A stretch of 64,000 nucleotides of DNA from Bacillota bacterium (lineage in GTDB: Bacteria > Bacillota > Limnochordia > Limnochordales > ZCTH02-B6): contig PKQS01000009.1 in the NCBI GenBank assembly GCA_017577945.1, forward strand, positions 186,001-250,000, in the 5' to 3' direction. Both the position numbers and the translations under genes were made by a program. Below, piece by piece: positions 25,146-35,659 of the stretch. The notes beneath the pieces were generated by a model that was not told the origin of the DNA, did not search any database, and was given only the letters and a program-made list of their open reading frames with translations. Numbering within the stretch: the first letter of the stretch is position 1; each line of letters starts with the position of its first letter.

Positions 25146-27263
25146 GTGGGAACCCTCGTCATCGTCGAGTCCCCGGCCAAGGCGCGAACGATCAGCAAGT
25201 TCTTGGGCCGGGGCTATACCGTCAAGGCCAGCATCGGGCATATTCGCGACTTGCCGAAGAGCCAGTTCGGCGTCGACGTCGACAACAACTTCGAGCCCCA
25301 CTACATCACCATTCGCGGCAAGGGAAAAATTTTGAACGAACTGCGCGAAAGCGTTAAGAAGTCGGAGCGCGTGCTGCTGGCCACGGACCCCGACCGCGAA
25401 GGCGAAGCCATTTCGTGGCACTTGATCGAGGCGCTGAAGCTGGATCCAACGCAACCGAACCGCATTCAGTTTCACGAGATTACCGAGGAAGCCGTCAAAA
25501 ACGCCCTCAAGTCGCCGCGCACCATCAACAAGGATTTGGTGGACGCCTACCAAGCCCGCCGGGTTCTGGACCGGATCGTCGGCTACAAGCTGAGCCCACT
25601 GCTGTGGGAAAAGGTGAAGGCGGGGCTCAGCGCCGGGCGGGTCCAGTCCGTGGCCGTGCGCCTGATCACGGACCGCGAGGAGGAGATCCGCAATTTCGTT
25701 CCGCAAGAATACTGGACGCTGACCGCCGTTCTCTTGGCGGGGGGCGGGGCGCGCTTCCGGGCGCGGTTTTGGGGGCGCGGCGAGGAGAAAATGGACTTGC
25801 CCGACCGCGCGGCGGTCGATCGGGTGCTGGCGGACATCGCGAATGCTCTCTTCATCGTCAAGTCCGTCAAGCGCAGCCAGCGCCGGCGTCGTCCCGCACC
25901 GCCGTTTACGACCAGCACGCTGCAGCAGGAGGCGTCGCGCAAGCTGCGCTTTTCCGCCCGCAAGACGATGAACATCGCGCAGCAGCTGTACGAAGGGCTC
26001 AGCATCGGGCCCGAGGGAACGGTCGGCCTCATCACGTACATGCGCACCGACTCCACCAACGTGGCCGCCGCGGCGCAGCGGGAGGCGCAGCGGTTCATCG
26101 ACGAGCGCTTCGGCTCGCAGTTCCGGCCGCCCACGCCGCCGGTGTATCGCTCCCGCGAAGGGGCGCAGCAGGCCCACGAAGCCATCCGGCCCACCAGCGT
26201 CTGGCGGGACCCGGAGCAGGTGCGGCCGTATTTGACCCGCGATCAGTACCGGCTCTACAAACTGATCTGGGAGCGGTTCATCGCGAGCCAGATGGCCGAC
26301 GCGGTCTTTGATACGCTGACCGTCGACATCGCCGCGGGCGACTATCTTTTCCGCGCGACCGGTTCCACGCTGCAGTTTGAAGGGTTCATGAAAGTATATA
26401 TGGAAGGAACCGACGAGGAGCCGGCGGGTGACGACGAGCAGCGCCTGCCGGGCGACCTCGAGGCCGGCCAGGTGCTGGAGTGCGTTGGCCTCGAGCCGGA
26501 GCAGCACTTCACCCAGCCGCCTCCTCGCTACACCGAGGCGACGCTGGTGAAAGCGCTGGAGGAGCAAGGCATCGGGCGTCCCAGCACGTACGCGCAAATC
26601 ATCGACACCATCGTCAAGCGGGGCTACGTTGAAATCAAGGACCGCCGCTTCTACCCGACGGAGCTGGGCACCATCGTCGTTGAGTTGCTCAAGCAGCATT
26701 TCCCGCAGATTATCGACGTCGAGTTTACCGCCCGCATGGAGGCCCAGCTGGACCGCATCGAGGAGGGCCAAGTCGACTGGGTCGACGTCGTCGAGGAATT
26801 TTACGGCCCCTTCCAGGAGGCGCTGCAGCGGGCGCAAAAAGAAATGAAAGTGGTGGAACTGGAAGACGAAGTCACCGACGAAGTTTGCGAAAAGTGCGGG
26901 CGGAACCTGGTGGTCAAGCGGGGCCGGTACGGCAAGTTCCTCGCGTGCCCGGGGTATCCGGAGTGCAAGTTCACGAAGCCCCTCGTGGAGGAGACGGGGG
27001 TTGTGTGCCCCAAGTGCGGCCAGGGCCACGTGGTGCAGCGGCGGACGCGCCGGGGCCGGACGTTTTACGGCTGCAACCGTTATCCGGACTGCGACTTTAC
27101 CAGCTGGCAGCCGCCGGCGCGGACGCCTTGCCCGCGCTGCGGTTCGCTGATGGTGGAGCAAAGACGGCGGGGAGAACCGGTCAGCGTCGCCTGCATCAAC
27201 AAGGAGTGCGGCTTTGTGGCTCCGGCCGAGACGCTGGCGGTTTCGGCCGCCGAGCAACGGTGA
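25146..27263 (+). CDS. topA: DNA topoisomerase I
   Basis: A type IA topoisomerase that relaxes negative supercoils. The 705-residue protein has a TOPRIM domain ([23 protein letters not shown]), the active-site tyrosine Y298 in [11 protein letters not shown], and a C-terminal tail with three zinc-ribbon repeats (CEKCG, CPKCG, CPRCG, the last pairing with a CINKEC). GTG 25146 is preferred: AAGGAGG at 25131-25137 is 8 bases upstream, whereas ATG 25140 is too close. It heads topA-hslV-hslU; trmFO and xerC, found here in Bacillus, are absent. Confidence 0.97.
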   Translation: MGTLVIVESPAKARTISKFLGRGYTVKASIGHIRDLPKSQFGVDVDNNFEPHYITIRGKGKILNELRESVKKSERVLLATDPDREGEAISWHLIEALKLDPTQPNRIQFHEITEEAVKNALKSPRTINKDLVDAYQARRVLDRIVGYKLSPLLWEKVKAGLSAGRVQSVAVRLITDREEEIRNFVPQEYWTLTAVLLAGGGARFRARFWGRGEEKMDLPDRAAVDRVLADIANALFIVKSVKRSQRRRRPAPPFTTSTLQQEASRKLRFSARKTMNIAQQLYEGLSIGPEGTVGLITYMRTDSTNVAAAAQREAQRFIDERFGSQFRPPTPPVYRSREGAQQAHEAIRPTSVWRDPEQVRPYLTRDQYRLYKLIWERFIASQMADAVFDTLTVDIAAGDYLFRATGSTLQFEGFMKVYMEGTDEEPAGDDEQRLPGDLEAGQVLECVGLEPEQHFTQPPPRYTEATLVKALEEQGIGRPSTYAQIIDTIVKRGYVEIKDRRFYPTELGTIVVELLKQHFPQIIDVEFTARMEAQLDRIEEGQVDWVDVVEEFYGPFQEALQRAQKEMKVVELEDEVTDEVCEKCGRNLVVKRGRYGKFLACPGYPECKFTKPLVEETGVVCPKCGQGHVVQRRTRRGRTFYGCNRYPDCDFTSWQPPARTPCPRCGSLMVEQRRRGEPVSVACINKECGFVAPAETLAVSAAEQR

Positions 27264-27276
27264 GGCGATCTGGGTG

Positions 27277-27807
27277 ATGTTTCACTCGACGACCATCGTC
27301 GCCGTGCGCAAGGACGGCCAGGGCGCGATGGCGGGCGACGGCCAGGTGACGATGGGCCAGAACGTCATCATGAAGCACGGCGCGCGCAAGGTGCGGCGGC
27401 TGTACGGCGGCCGCGTGGTAGCCGGCTTTGCCGGCGCCGCGGCCGATTCGTTTACCCTGTTTGAGAAGTTCGAGGGAAAGCTGGAGGAGTTCCACGGCAA
27501 CCTGCTGCGGGCGGCTGTGGAGCTGGCCAAGGAGTGGCGCACCGACCGTGTCTTGCGGCGCCTGGACGCGCTGCTGCTGGTCATGGACCGGGAGCGCATC
27601 TTGGTCTTGTCGGGCACGGGCGAAATCATCGAGCCCGACGACGACGTCGCCGCCATCGGCTCGGGCGGGCCCTTTGCGCTGGCGGCCGCCAAGGCGCTGG
27701 TTCGGCATTCCGGTCTGCCGGCGCGCGCCATCGCGGAGGAAGCGCTGCGCATCGCCGCGTCGATCTGCGTCTACACGAACGACCGGATCGTGGTGGAGGA
27801 AGTGTGA
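27277..27807 (+). CDS. hslV: ATP-dependent protease HslV (ClpQ) peptidase subunit
   Basis: The proteasome-like peptidase of the HslUV protease. The 176-residue protein reads [14 protein letters not shown], so the catalytic threonine (T5, equal to T1 of E. coli) needs removal of four residues; similar short leaders occur in Bacillota. GDGQVTMG and the C-terminal NDRIVVEEV are family features. ATG 27277 and GTG 27274 are both possible behind GGTGAGG. hslU follows after one base. Confidence 0.95.
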   Translation: MFHSTTIVAVRKDGQGAMAGDGQVTMGQNVIMKHGARKVRRLYGGRVVAGFAGAAADSFTLFEKFEGKLEEFHGNLLRAAVELAKEWRTDRVLRRLDALLLVMDRERILVLSGTGEIIEPDDDVAAIGSGGPFALAAAKALVRHSGLPARAIAEEALRIAASICVYTNDRIVVEEV

Positions 27808-27808
27808 C

Positions 27809-29203
27809 ATGGAGCTGACGCCGCGCCAGATCGTGGCCGAGCTGGACAAGTACATCGTAGGGCAACAGAAGGCCAAGCGGGCGGTGGCCCTCGCGCTGCG
27901 GAATCGCTACCGCCGCCTGCAGCTGCCCGAAGAACTGCGCGATGAGATCACGCCGAAAAACATCTTGATGATCGGGCCCACGGGGGTCGGCAAGACCGAA
28001 ATCGCCCGGCGACTGGCGAAGCTGGTGGGCGCGCCGTTCGTCAAAGTCGAAGCCACCAAGTTTACGGAAGTGGGCTACGTCGGCCGCGACGTGGAGTCGA
28101 TGATCCGGGATCTGGTCGAAGCGTCGATCCGCATGGTCAAGGCCGAGCGGATGGAAAGTGTCGCCGCCCGGGCCGAGAAGCTGGCCAACGAGCGGCTGCT
28201 GGACTTCCTGGCGCCGCTGCCCAAGCGTGAGCGGCCTGTGCACCCGCTGAGCGCGCTGTTCGGCCTGCAGCCTCCGCCGCGCGAAAGCGAAGAGCCGTTC
28301 GAAGAGAAGCTGGCGGAAGCGCGCCGCCGGCGCGCCGAGCTGAAGGCCAAGCTGGCTGCAGGCGAGTTGGAAGACGAGTGGGTGGAAATCGAAGTGGAAG
28401 ACACCCGTCCGCCCATGATGGAAGTGTTTTACGGGCCGGGCATCGAACAGCTGGGCGTCAACTTGCAAGATCTTTTCGGCGGCATGCTGCCCAAGCGGAT
28501 GAAAAAGCGGCGGGTGCGGGTCGCGGAGGCCCGGCGCATCTTGGCCCAGGAGGAAGCGCAGAAGCTCATCGACATGGACGAAGTGACGTCGGTGGCGCTG
28601 CAGCGGGCGGAACAGATGGGCATCGTCTTCATCGACGAAATCGACAAGATCGCCTCCACGTCCGGCAAGGGCGTCGGCCCCGACGTCTCCCGGGAAGGCG
28701 TCCAGCGCGATCTTCTGCCCATCATCGAGGGTTCGGTGGTCATGACCAAGTACGGGCCGGTGCGGACGGACCACATCCTGTTCATCGCCGCCGGCGCCTT
28801 CCACATGTCGAAACCGTCGGATCTCATTCCTGAATTGCAAGGTCGCCTGCCCATTCGCGTCGAACTGGACCCCCTTACGCGGGACGACTTCCGCCGCATT
28901 CTGACGGAACCCGAAAACGCGCTGGTGAAGCAGTACACGGCCCTGCTGGCCACCGAGGGAGTGCGGCTGCGCTTTACGGACGACGGCATCGACGCCATCG
29001 CGGCCATCGCCGAGAAAGTCAACAGGGAAACCGAGGACATCGGCGCCCGGCGGCTGCACACCGTGATGGAACGGCTGCTGGAGGACGTGTCGTTTGAGGC
29101 CCCCGACATGGCGGGGCAGGAAGTGGTGATCGACGGCGAGTACGTGCGCCGCAAGCTCGAGGGGTTGGCCGGCGACCGCGACCTGAGCCGTTACGTTTTG
29201 TAA
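27809..29203 (+). CDS. hslU: ATP-dependent protease ATPase subunit HslU (ClpY)
   Basis: The AAA+ unfoldase that feeds HslV. The 464-residue protein has Walker [10 protein letters not shown], the intermediate I domain (about 110-240), Walker [11 protein letters not shown], and the C-terminal sensor region ending SRYVL, the peptide that docks in HslV. ATG 27809 follows GGAGGAAG. In Bacillus codY would follow; here the flagellar genes come next. Confidence 0.97.
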   Translation: MELTPRQIVAELDKYIVGQQKAKRAVALALRNRYRRLQLPEELRDEITPKNILMIGPTGVGKTEIARRLAKLVGAPFVKVEATKFTEVGYVGRDVESMIRDLVEASIRMVKAERMESVAARAEKLANERLLDFLAPLPKRERPVHPLSALFGLQPPPRESEEPFEEKLAEARRRRAELKAKLAAGELEDEWVEIEVEDTRPPMMEVFYGPGIEQLGVNLQDLFGGMLPKRMKKRRVRVAEARRILAQEEAQKLIDMDEVTSVALQRAEQMGIVFIDEIDKIASTSGKGVGPDVSREGVQRDLLPIIEGSVVMTKYGPVRTDHILFIAAGAFHMSKPSDLIPELQGRLPIRVELDPLTRDDFRRILTEPENALVKQYTALLATEGVRLRFTDDGIDAIAAIAEKVNRETEDIGARRLHTVMERLLEDVSFEAPDMAGQEVVIDGEYVRRKLEGLAGDRDLSRYVL

Positions 29204-29219
29204 CTTTCTTTGTCTCTTT
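29190..29219 (+). terminator. possible weak terminator at the end of hslU
   Basis: GTTAC (29190-29194) pairs with GTAAC (29200-29204) around GTTTT and is followed by the T-rich run TTTCTTTGTCTCTTT. The stem is only 5 bp and overlaps the hslU stop codon, so it may only partly separate topA-hslVU from the flagellar genes. Confidence 0.35.
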
Positions 29220-29327
29220 GGAAGGAATATGTCGATTCTTGTCGAAGCCAAGGCCGTAAAACAGGATGCCGGAATTTCCCTGCGACGCTGCACCGCGCAG
29301 GGCGTCCGGCCGGGGAGTGGTCGCACG

Positions 29328-29744
29328 ATGGGCGGTGTGCGCGGTTTTCTCCGGATGGAGAGCATCCTTAGCCGCGCCATGGATGCGGCGGTCCTGCGGC
29401 AGCAGGTCGCGGCCGACAACATCGCCAACGTCAACACCCCGGGGTTCCGCCGCCGTTTCGTGCGGTTCGAGGAGGCGCTGGCCCGCGCGTTGCGGGGGCG
29501 CGGCGTAGCGGGAATGCGAACGCATCCCAAGCATTTTCCGATCGGCGCCGCGTCGGTGCGCGAGGTCCAGCCCCAAGTGGTGCTGGATGCCACGAGCGCG
29601 ATGCGCAACGACGGCAACAACGTCGACATCGAGCGGGAGATGGCCATCAACGCGGCCGCGGAGTTGCAGTACGCCGCGTTGACGCAGGTCGCCTCGGCCC
29701 GCTACCGCATGCTCCGGTCCGCGATTTCGCAAGGAGGAAGGTGA
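29328..29744 (+). CDS. flgB: flagellar basal body rod protein FlgB
   Basis: A proximal rod protein. The 138-residue product has the rod motif NIANVNTPGF and the C-terminal heptad helix (AAELQYAALTQVASARYRML). ATG 29328 follows GGGGAGTGG (29312-29320) by 7 bases; the frame is open to ATG 29229 but that extension is unlike FlgB. It is the first gene of the flagellar operon, as in Bacillus. I could not find a convincing promoter in 29205-29327. Confidence 0.94.
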   Translation: MGGVRGFLRMESILSRAMDAAVLRQQVAADNIANVNTPGFRRRFVRFEEALARALRGRGVAGMRTHPKHFPIGAASVREVQPQVVLDATSAMRNDGNNVDIEREMAINAAAELQYAALTQVASARYRMLRSAISQGGR

Positions 29745-29751
29745 GTAGCGC

Positions 29752-30180
29752 ATGCTGCGCTCGTTCGCCATCAGCGCGTCCGGCATGACGGCCGAGCGGT
29801 TGCGCATGGACATTATCGCCAACAACTTGGCCAACGCCAATACGACGCGCACCGCGGAAGGCGGCCCGTATCGCCGGCAGGTGCCGGTGTTCGCCCCGCG
29901 CGAGATGTCCCGTTCCCTAGCGCGCCGAAGCGGCGTCGCTTTCACCGGCATGGGCGTGCGGGTGGTCGGCATTTACGAAGACGACGCACCTCCTCGCCTG
30001 GTGTACGACCCGCAGCATCCCGACGCTGACGAGAACGGCTACGTGCAGATGCCCAACGTCGACGTCGTCCGGGAGATGGTCGACCTCATTTCCGCGAGCC
30101 GGGCGTACGAAGCGAACATTACCGCTTTCAACACCGCCAAGTCGATGGCAATGAGGGCACTCGACATCGGACGCGCCTAA
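29752..30180 (+). CDS. flgC: flagellar basal body rod protein FlgC
   Basis: A 142-residue rod protein with IIANNLANANT near the N-terminus and the conserved C-terminus VDLISASRAYEANITAFN. It is exported and assembles with FlgB and FliE. ATG 29752 follows GGAGGAAGGTGAG, 7 bases after flgB. Confidence 0.96.
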   Translation: MLRSFAISASGMTAERLRMDIIANNLANANTTRTAEGGPYRRQVPVFAPREMSRSLARRSGVAFTGMGVRVVGIYEDDAPPRLVYDPQHPDADENGYVQMPNVDVVREMVDLISASRAYEANITAFNTAKSMAMRALDIGRA

Positions 30181-30266
30181 GGCTGACACGCCGCGGCGCA
30201 GGATCAGCTGACCGTGGGGGTGGGGACTACGCGGCGGCCCGTACGGCCTCTACGAGGTGATTCGGT

Positions 30267-30557
30267 GTGCGGATTGACGGGAACGTTGTGAGTCCTCGGC
30301 TCCTGACCGCCTATACCGCTCCGGAGCAAAAACCGTCGGCGAGTTTTCGTGATCTCCTGGCCCAAGGCCTCGAACAAGTACATGCGCTTCAACAGGAAGC
30401 GGATGCCGCCATTCTTCAGCTAGCCCTCGGCGAGACCGACAATTTACATCAAGTGATGATCGCCGTCGAGCGCGCGTCCCTCGCGCTGGAGCTGACCATC
30501 GCCATTCGCAACCGCTTGCTCGACGCATTTCAGGAAATTATGCGGATGCAGGTTTAA
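30267..30557 (+). CDS. fliE: flagellar hook-basal body complex protein FliE
   Basis: A 96-residue adaptor between the MS ring and rod. Typical features are SFRDLLAQGLEQV and the C-terminal VERASLALELTIAIRNRLLDAFQEIMRMQV region (helical, ends M-Q-V). GTG 30267 follows GAGGTGA by 6 bases. Confidence 0.94.
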   Translation: MRIDGNVVSPRLLTAYTAPEQKPSASFRDLLAQGLEQVHALQQEADAAILQLALGETDNLHQVMIAVERASLALELTIAIRNRLLDAFQEIMRMQV

Positions 30558-30575
30558 GCGAAGGCGTGAGGCTGC

Positions 30576-32102
30576 ATGGCGGAGTTTTGGAGCCGTTTGC
30601 GTTCCCAAGTTTCTGAAATCGTCGCAGGCATGAGCCCGGCTCGGCGCGCGGCGGCGCTGGCGGTGGTCGTCGTTGTCCTTGGGGCTCTCATTTTTCTGGT
30701 GTGGCATACGGCCAACCCGCCGTACGCGACGCTGTTTTCCCGCCTGAGCACGGATGATGCGGGCGAAATCGTCTCCTACTTGCGGGATGCCGGGATTCCG
30801 TATCGCTTGTCGGACAACGGGACGACCATCCTCGTTCCCGAAAGCCAGGTTTACGAGACGCGGCTGTCGCTGGCCAGCCAAGGCCTGCCGCGCGGAGGCG
30901 TCGTCGGCTTCGAGGTGTTCCTGGAGTCGGCCTTCGGCGCGACGGATTTCGACCGGCAGGTGCGCTATTTAATGGCGCTGCAGGGCGAGCTGACGCGCAC
31001 GATCCGGGAAATCAACGGCGTCGTCGACGCCCGCGTGCACATCGCCTTGCCGGAGCGGCGGCTGTTTACGCGCGATGAGCGGCCGGCGACGGCGTCGGTC
31101 TTCCTGCAGCTGCAGCCCGGCGTGCAGCTTTCCGCCAGCCAAGTGCGCGGTATCGCCCATTTGATCGCCCGCAGCGTGGAGGGCCTGGAGCCGGAAAACA
31201 TCACCATCGTGGACAACCGGGGCCAGGTGCTGTCCGACGTATTGCGTTCGGACAACGTCAGCTTCGTGGAAAGCGGCAGCTTGGCCACCAGGCTGGAGCT
31301 GCAGCGGGCGTACGAGCGCGAGCTGGAGCTGCGCGCGCTGACGATGCTGGAGGCGGTGTACGGCTACGGCCGGGCGGTGGTGCGGGTCAACGCCGAGCTG
31401 AACTTCGACATGGAGGAAGAGCGGCAGGACCTGTACGAGCCCGTGGTGCGGAACGAAGGCATCGTGCGGAGCAGCCAGATCTTGGAGGAACAGAGCGTGG
31501 GCGCCGGCCCCGCCGGCGGGATCGTTGGGGTCGATGCCAACGTGCCCGGTATGGTGGCCGACGCCGGCCTGCAGACGACGTTTACGCGGCGGGAAGAAAT
31601 TTTGAACTTCGAGGTCAACCGCATCGAGCGCGTGCGGGTGCAGGCTCCGGGCCGCATCCAGCGGCTGTCGGTGGCCGTCTGGCTTGACGCGCAGCTGGAA
31701 CCCGCCGAGCTGCAGCGGGTGCGCGACTTGCTGGCGGCCGCGCTGGGGATTAACGAAGCCCGGGGCGACGTGGTTATGGTGGACGCGACGCCGTTTGCCG
31801 TTTCGCCAGTCGCGGTCGTGGCCGAAGTGGCCGAGGCGGCCCAAGCGGCGCTGCCCTGGTACTGGGTCGCGGCGGCTGGGGCGGTGTTGCTGCTGGCTGC
31901 CGCGGCGCTGGTGCTGCGCCGGCGCGCGGTCCGGCGTCCGGCCCTCGACTTGCTGGTGGCCGAGGAAGAGGCGGCCCCCGCACGCGAGGAGACCGAGGAA
32001 GAGCGAATGCGGAGGCACTTGCGCCAGCGGGCCATCCAGCTGGTGCGGGAGAATCCTCGCGAAGTCGCTCAGCTGGTGAAGGTCTGGTTGTCGGAGGGGT
32101 AG
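30576..32102 (+). CDS. fliF: flagellar MS-ring protein FliF
   Basis: FliF forms the membrane-embedded MS ring and the base for the export gate and C ring. The 508-residue protein has two membrane segments (about 25-44 and 427-446), the YscJ/FliF domain (NPPYATLFSRL, VDARVHIALPE) and a C-terminal cytoplasmic tail (LVRENPREVAQLVKVWL) that binds FliG. Confidence 0.97.
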   Translation: MAEFWSRLRSQVSEIVAGMSPARRAAALAVVVVVLGALIFLVWHTANPPYATLFSRLSTDDAGEIVSYLRDAGIPYRLSDNGTTILVPESQVYETRLSLASQGLPRGGVVGFEVFLESAFGATDFDRQVRYLMALQGELTRTIREINGVVDARVHIALPERRLFTRDERPATASVFLQLQPGVQLSASQVRGIAHLIARSVEGLEPENITIVDNRGQVLSDVLRSDNVSFVESGSLATRLELQRAYERELELRALTMLEAVYGYGRAVVRVNAELNFDMEEERQDLYEPVVRNEGIVRSSQILEEQSVGAGPAGGIVGVDANVPGMVADAGLQTTFTRREEILNFEVNRIERVRVQAPGRIQRLSVAVWLDAQLEPAELQRVRDLLAAALGINEARGDVVMVDATPFAVSPVAVVAEVAEAAQAALPWYWVAAAGAVLLLAAAALVLRRRAVRRPALDLLVAEEEAAPAREETEEERMRRHLRQRAIQLVRENPREVAQLVKVWLSEG

Positions 32103-32106
32103 TGCG

Positions 32107-33132
32107 GTGGCGGGAGAGGGCGGACGGGCGGGTCGGAAGCTGCCCGGCATAAAAAAGGCGGCCATTTTCCTCGTCGCGCTGGGTCCCGAGTACGCGGCGC
32201 AAGTGCTCAAGCACCTGAGCGAAAGAGAAATCGAGCGGCTGACGTATGAGATCGCCAACATGCCGCACGTGGACCCGGGGATCATGGAAGACGTCCTCGA
32301 GGAATTCGACGAGATGGCCGTCGCCCAGGAGTACATCAACCTGGGCGGCATCGATTACGCGCGGGAAGTACTGGAGAAAGCCGTCGGCCCGCAGCGCGCG
32401 ACCGAAATCATCAACCGCCTGACGGAAACGCTGCAGGTGCGGCCCTTCGAATTCGCCCGCAAGGCCGACGCGGCGCAGCTGCTCAACTTTATCCAGAACG
32501 AGCATCCCCAGACCATCAGCTTGATCATGGCCCACCTGCATCCCGACCAGGCGGGGGCCATTTTGTCCTCGCTGCCGCCGGACCGCCAGGTGGAAGTCGC
32601 ACGGCGGCTGGCTACGCTGGATCGGACCGCGCCGGAAGTGCTGCGCGAAGTGGAGGCTACGCTGGAGAAGCGCCTCGCTTCATTCGTGCGGGAAGAGTAC
32701 ACGTCCGTCGGCGGCATCGACGTGGCCGTCGAGGTGCTGAACCGGGTGGACCGGCAGACCGAGCGCACCATCATGGAGGCGCTGGAGGAGCAGGACCCCG
32801 ACTTGGCCGAGGAAATCCGGCTGCGCATGTTCGTCTTCGAAGACATCGTCAAGCTGGACGACCGGTCCATTCAGAAAGTCATCGCGGAAGTGGACATGTC
32901 CGTGTGGGCGCTGGCGCTCAAGACGGCCAGCGAGGCGGTGGCCCAGCGGATTTTCCAGAACATGTCCAAGCGCGCCGCCGAGATGCTGCGGGAGGAAATC
33001 GAGTACCTTGGTCCTGTGCGGCTGCGGGACGTAGAGGAGGCGCAGCAGCGCATCGTGGCTACGATTCGCCGCCTGGACGAGGCGGGCGAAATCATCATCG
33101 CGCGAGGCGGAGAGGACGAGATCGTTGTCTAG
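32107..33132 (+). CDS. fliG: flagellar motor switch protein FliG
   Basis: The C-ring protein that contacts the MotA stator. The 341-residue protein has the N-terminal FliF-binding domain (KKAAIFLVALGPEYAAQVLKHL), the middle EHPQ motif (NEHPQTISLIMAHL) and the C-terminal torque helix region (MFVFEDIVKLDDRSIQKVI) with its charged residues. GTG 32107 follows GGAGGGG. It overlaps fliH by 8 bases. Confidence 0.97.
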   Translation: MAGEGGRAGRKLPGIKKAAIFLVALGPEYAAQVLKHLSEREIERLTYEIANMPHVDPGIMEDVLEEFDEMAVAQEYINLGGIDYAREVLEKAVGPQRATEIINRLTETLQVRPFEFARKADAAQLLNFIQNEHPQTISLIMAHLHPDQAGAILSSLPPDRQVEVARRLATLDRTAPEVLREVEATLEKRLASFVREEYTSVGGIDVAVEVLNRVDRQTERTIMEALEEQDPDLAEEIRLRMFVFEDIVKLDDRSIQKVIAEVDMSVWALALKTASEAVAQRIFQNMSKRAAEMLREEIEYLGPVRLRDVEEAQQRIVATIRRLDEAGEIIIARGGEDEIVV

Positions 33133-33880
33133 CGTCATCAAAGCCGCGCATGTGGTGATGGCGACGCCGGGCGGCCCCGAACCGGCGGCCGAGCCCGTGG
33201 GGGCGGGCGGCGAGGCGGTGCGCATGCCGGCGCTGCTGGCGAGGCTGTGGCTGTCGGTGGCGCCGCTGCAGGCCGCGGCGGCTCGCCGCGCCCGGGCGAT
33301 GGTGGAACAGGCCCGGCGGGAAGCGGAGGCCATCGTGGCTGCGGCGGCCGCTGAGCGCGACGCGGTGCTGGAGCAGGCCCGGGCCCAAGGATGGGAGGCG
33401 GGCCGAGCCGAGGGGTTTGCGGCGGGCGCGGCGCAGGTACGGGCCGAGGCGGAGGCGCGGCTGGCCGCGCTGGATCAGCTCGTGGCGGAGCTGACCCGGG
33501 CCCGGGACGAAGCCGCGGCGCGCTATGAAGAAGACATAGTCGAGCTGGCGCTGGCGGTCGCGGCGCGCCTTGTGCGCAAGGAAAGCTCCCTGGGGTCCGA
33601 GACGGTCCGGCAGCTGCTGCGGGAGGTCCTGCCCCGCTTGAACGGCGTCCGCGAGATTACGATTTCGGTGCACCCCGACGATTTGGCGGTTTTGCAGGAC
33701 GACCTGCACGCGCTGGCGGCGCGGGCCGGGCGCGCGCAAGTGCGGTGGGAAGCGGATCCGGCCGTGACGCGGGGCGGCGTGTTCGTGCAAACGGACCGCG
33801 GCGGGGTCGACGCGACGGTAGAGACGCGCGTGACCCGCCTTGTCGAGTCGCTGCTGGAAGGGATCGGGCATGGCGGCTGA
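33125..33880 (+). CDS. fliH: flagellar assembly protein FliH
   Basis: FliH is the stator-like regulator of the FliI export ATPase. The 251-residue protein has an Ala/Glu-rich coiled coil (about 50-125, including GWEAGRAEGFAAG with the family GxxxG-like spacing) and a C-terminal domain (ISVHPDDLAVLQDDL). TTG 33125 overlaps fliG and fliI follows with an overlap, so translation is coupled. Confidence 0.92.
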   Translation: MSSVIKAAHVVMATPGGPEPAAEPVGAGGEAVRMPALLARLWLSVAPLQAAAARRARAMVEQARREAEAIVAAAAAERDAVLEQARAQGWEAGRAEGFAAGAAQVRAEAEARLAALDQLVAELTRARDEAAARYEEDIVELALAVAARLVRKESSLGSETVRQLLREVLPRLNGVREITISVHPDDLAVLQDDLHALAARAGRAQVRWEADPAVTRGGVFVQTDRGGVDATVETRVTRLVESLLEGIGHGG

Positions 33881-35201
33881 ACGCGGGACGCCGGCCCTGA
33901 CGGCGCGGCGCCTGCTGGAAGCCGTGCGGAGCGCTCATGACGTGCCGTCGGTTGGCGTGGTCACACGCATGGTGGGCTTGACCATCGAAGGCCGCGGACC
34001 GCTGTGCACCGTGGGAGCCTTGTGCCGCATCTTTCCGCTCGGGGGCGGCCCGCCCATCTACGCCGAAGTGGTGGGTTTTCACGACGAGGCCATCCTCATG
34101 ATGCCTCTGGGCCCCGCGACCGGCATCGGGCCGGGCAGCCGCATCGAAACCGTCGGGCGGCCGGTGGACGCGCCGGTGGGGGACGATTTGCTCGGGCGCG
34201 TCATTGACGGGCTGGGCCGGCCCATCGACGGCGGCCCGCCCATCGCTGGGGTCCGGCGCGTGCCGCTGGAGAACCAGCCGCCGCGGCCCCTGCAGCGGCA
34301 GCGCATTACGGAGCCTTTGGCGCTGGGCGTGCGGGCCGTCGACGCGCTGCTGACGTGCGGCAAGGGCCAGCGCCTTGGCATTTTCGCCGGCAGCGGCGTC
34401 GGCAAGAGCACGCTGCTCGGCATGATCGCCCGCAACACCGAAGCCGACGTCGCGTGCATCGGGCTGGTGGGCGAGCGCGGCCGGGAAGTGCGGGAGTTCC
34501 TGGAGCGCGACCTGGGTGAGGAAGGGCTGCGCCGGTCCGTGGTGGTGGTGGCCACCAGCGACGAGCCGCCGCTGGTGCGGCTGAAGGCGGCGCTGTTGGT
34601 CACGGCCGTGGCCGAGTATTTCCGCGACCAGGGGCGTGACGTGGTCCTCATGATGGACTCGGTGACCCGCGTGGCCATGGCCCAGCGGGAGATCGGGCTG
34701 GCGGCGGGGGAACCGCCGACGACCCGCGGCTACCCGCCGTCGGTGTTCTCCGTGCTGTCGCGCCTGTTGGAACGCAGCGGCCCCGGCCCGCGGGGCACGA
34801 TTACCGGCCTGTACACGGTGCTGGTCGAGGGCGACGACTTGTCGGAGCCGATTTCCGACACGGTTCGCAGCATCCTCGACGGCCACATCGTCCTGTCCCG
34901 GAAGCTGGCCGAGCGGAACCACTATCCCGCCGTGGACGTGCTGGCCAGCGTCAGCCGCCTCATGAGCGAGGTTACCGATGAGCGGCACCGCGCCGCGGCG
35001 GCGCACGTGCGCGAGATTCTGGCGACGTACGCGGACGCCGAGGACTTGGTGAACATCGGCGCCTACTCGCCGGGGTCCAACCCGCGCATCGACCATGCGC
35101 TGGCCCGCATCGAAGACGTCTGGGCGTTTCTCCGGCAGGGCCTGAACGAAAAGGCGCCCATGCAAGAGACGGTGCAACGTTTGGTGGAGCAGTTCGGATG
35201 A
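33870..35201 (+). CDS. fliI: flagellum-specific ATP synthase FliI
   Basis: The hexameric ATPase of the flagellar export apparatus, related to F1-beta. The 443-residue protein has Walker A AGSGVGKST (K179), Walker B VVLMMDSVTR and the export-ATPase signature PSVFSVLSRLLERSG. ATG 33870 follows GAAGGGAT and overlaps the fliH stop. Confidence 0.97.
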   Translation: MAAERGTPALTARRLLEAVRSAHDVPSVGVVTRMVGLTIEGRGPLCTVGALCRIFPLGGGPPIYAEVVGFHDEAILMMPLGPATGIGPGSRIETVGRPVDAPVGDDLLGRVIDGLGRPIDGGPPIAGVRRVPLENQPPRPLQRQRITEPLALGVRAVDALLTCGKGQRLGIFAGSGVGKSTLLGMIARNTEADVACIGLVGERGREVREFLERDLGEEGLRRSVVVVATSDEPPLVRLKAALLVTAVAEYFRDQGRDVVLMMDSVTRVAMAQREIGLAAGEPPTTRGYPPSVFSVLSRLLERSGPGPRGTITGLYTVLVEGDDLSEPISDTVRSILDGHIVLSRKLAERNHYPAVDVLASVSRLMSEVTDERHRAAAAHVREILATYADAEDLVNIGAYSPGSNPRIDHALARIEDVWAFLRQGLNEKAPMQETVQRLVEQFG

Positions 35202-35659
35202 AGAAGTTCCGCTTTTCGCTGCAGCGTGTGCTGGACGTCAAGGTGTTGTTGGAAGAGCAGCAGCAGGTGGCGCTGGCCGAGGCGAGGGCGGCGGCCGAGC
35301 AGGCGGCCGCGGCGCTGGCGCGGGCGCGCGAGGAGCGGGCGGCCGCCGTGGCCGAGGACGGAGCCGAGCAGTACGCGGCGCCGTGGCTGCGGGACCTGGC
35401 CTGGCGGCGGCGCGAGCGGCTGCTGGCCCGGGAGCGGCGCCTGGCGGCTGAACTGGCCGAGGCGCGGGAACGAGAAGAGGAGGAGCGCGAGCGGCTGCTG
35501 GCCCGCCACAAAGAGCGGCTGGTGCTGGAGAAGCTGGCGGACAAGCGGCGGGCGGAGTATATGGTGCAGCTGGCCCGCTGGGAGCAGGCCGTGCTGGACG
35601 AGGCGGCCCTCACGCGGAGACAGCGGCTGATGGCAGGTGGGGCGGATGAGCAAAGTTAA
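35198..35659 (+). CDS. fliJ: flagellar export protein FliJ
   Basis: A 153-residue, almost wholly coiled-coil protein (KKFRFSLQRVLDVKVLLEEQ at the start is the family N-terminus), the central stalk of the export ATPase. ATG 35198 overlaps the fliI stop as ATGA. Confidence 0.93.
   Translation: MKKFRFSLQRVLDVKVLLEEQQQVALAEARAAAEQAAAALARAREERAAAVAEDGAEQYAAPWLRDLAWRRRERLLARERRLAAELAEAREREEEERERLLARHKERLVLEKLADKRRAEYMVQLARWEQAVLDEAALTRRQRLMAGGADEQS

Noticed and set aside
29229..29327. N-terminal extension of FlgB from ATG 29229
   Set aside because: The extension does not resemble FlgB, its ribosome site is too close, and ATG 29328 has a good one.
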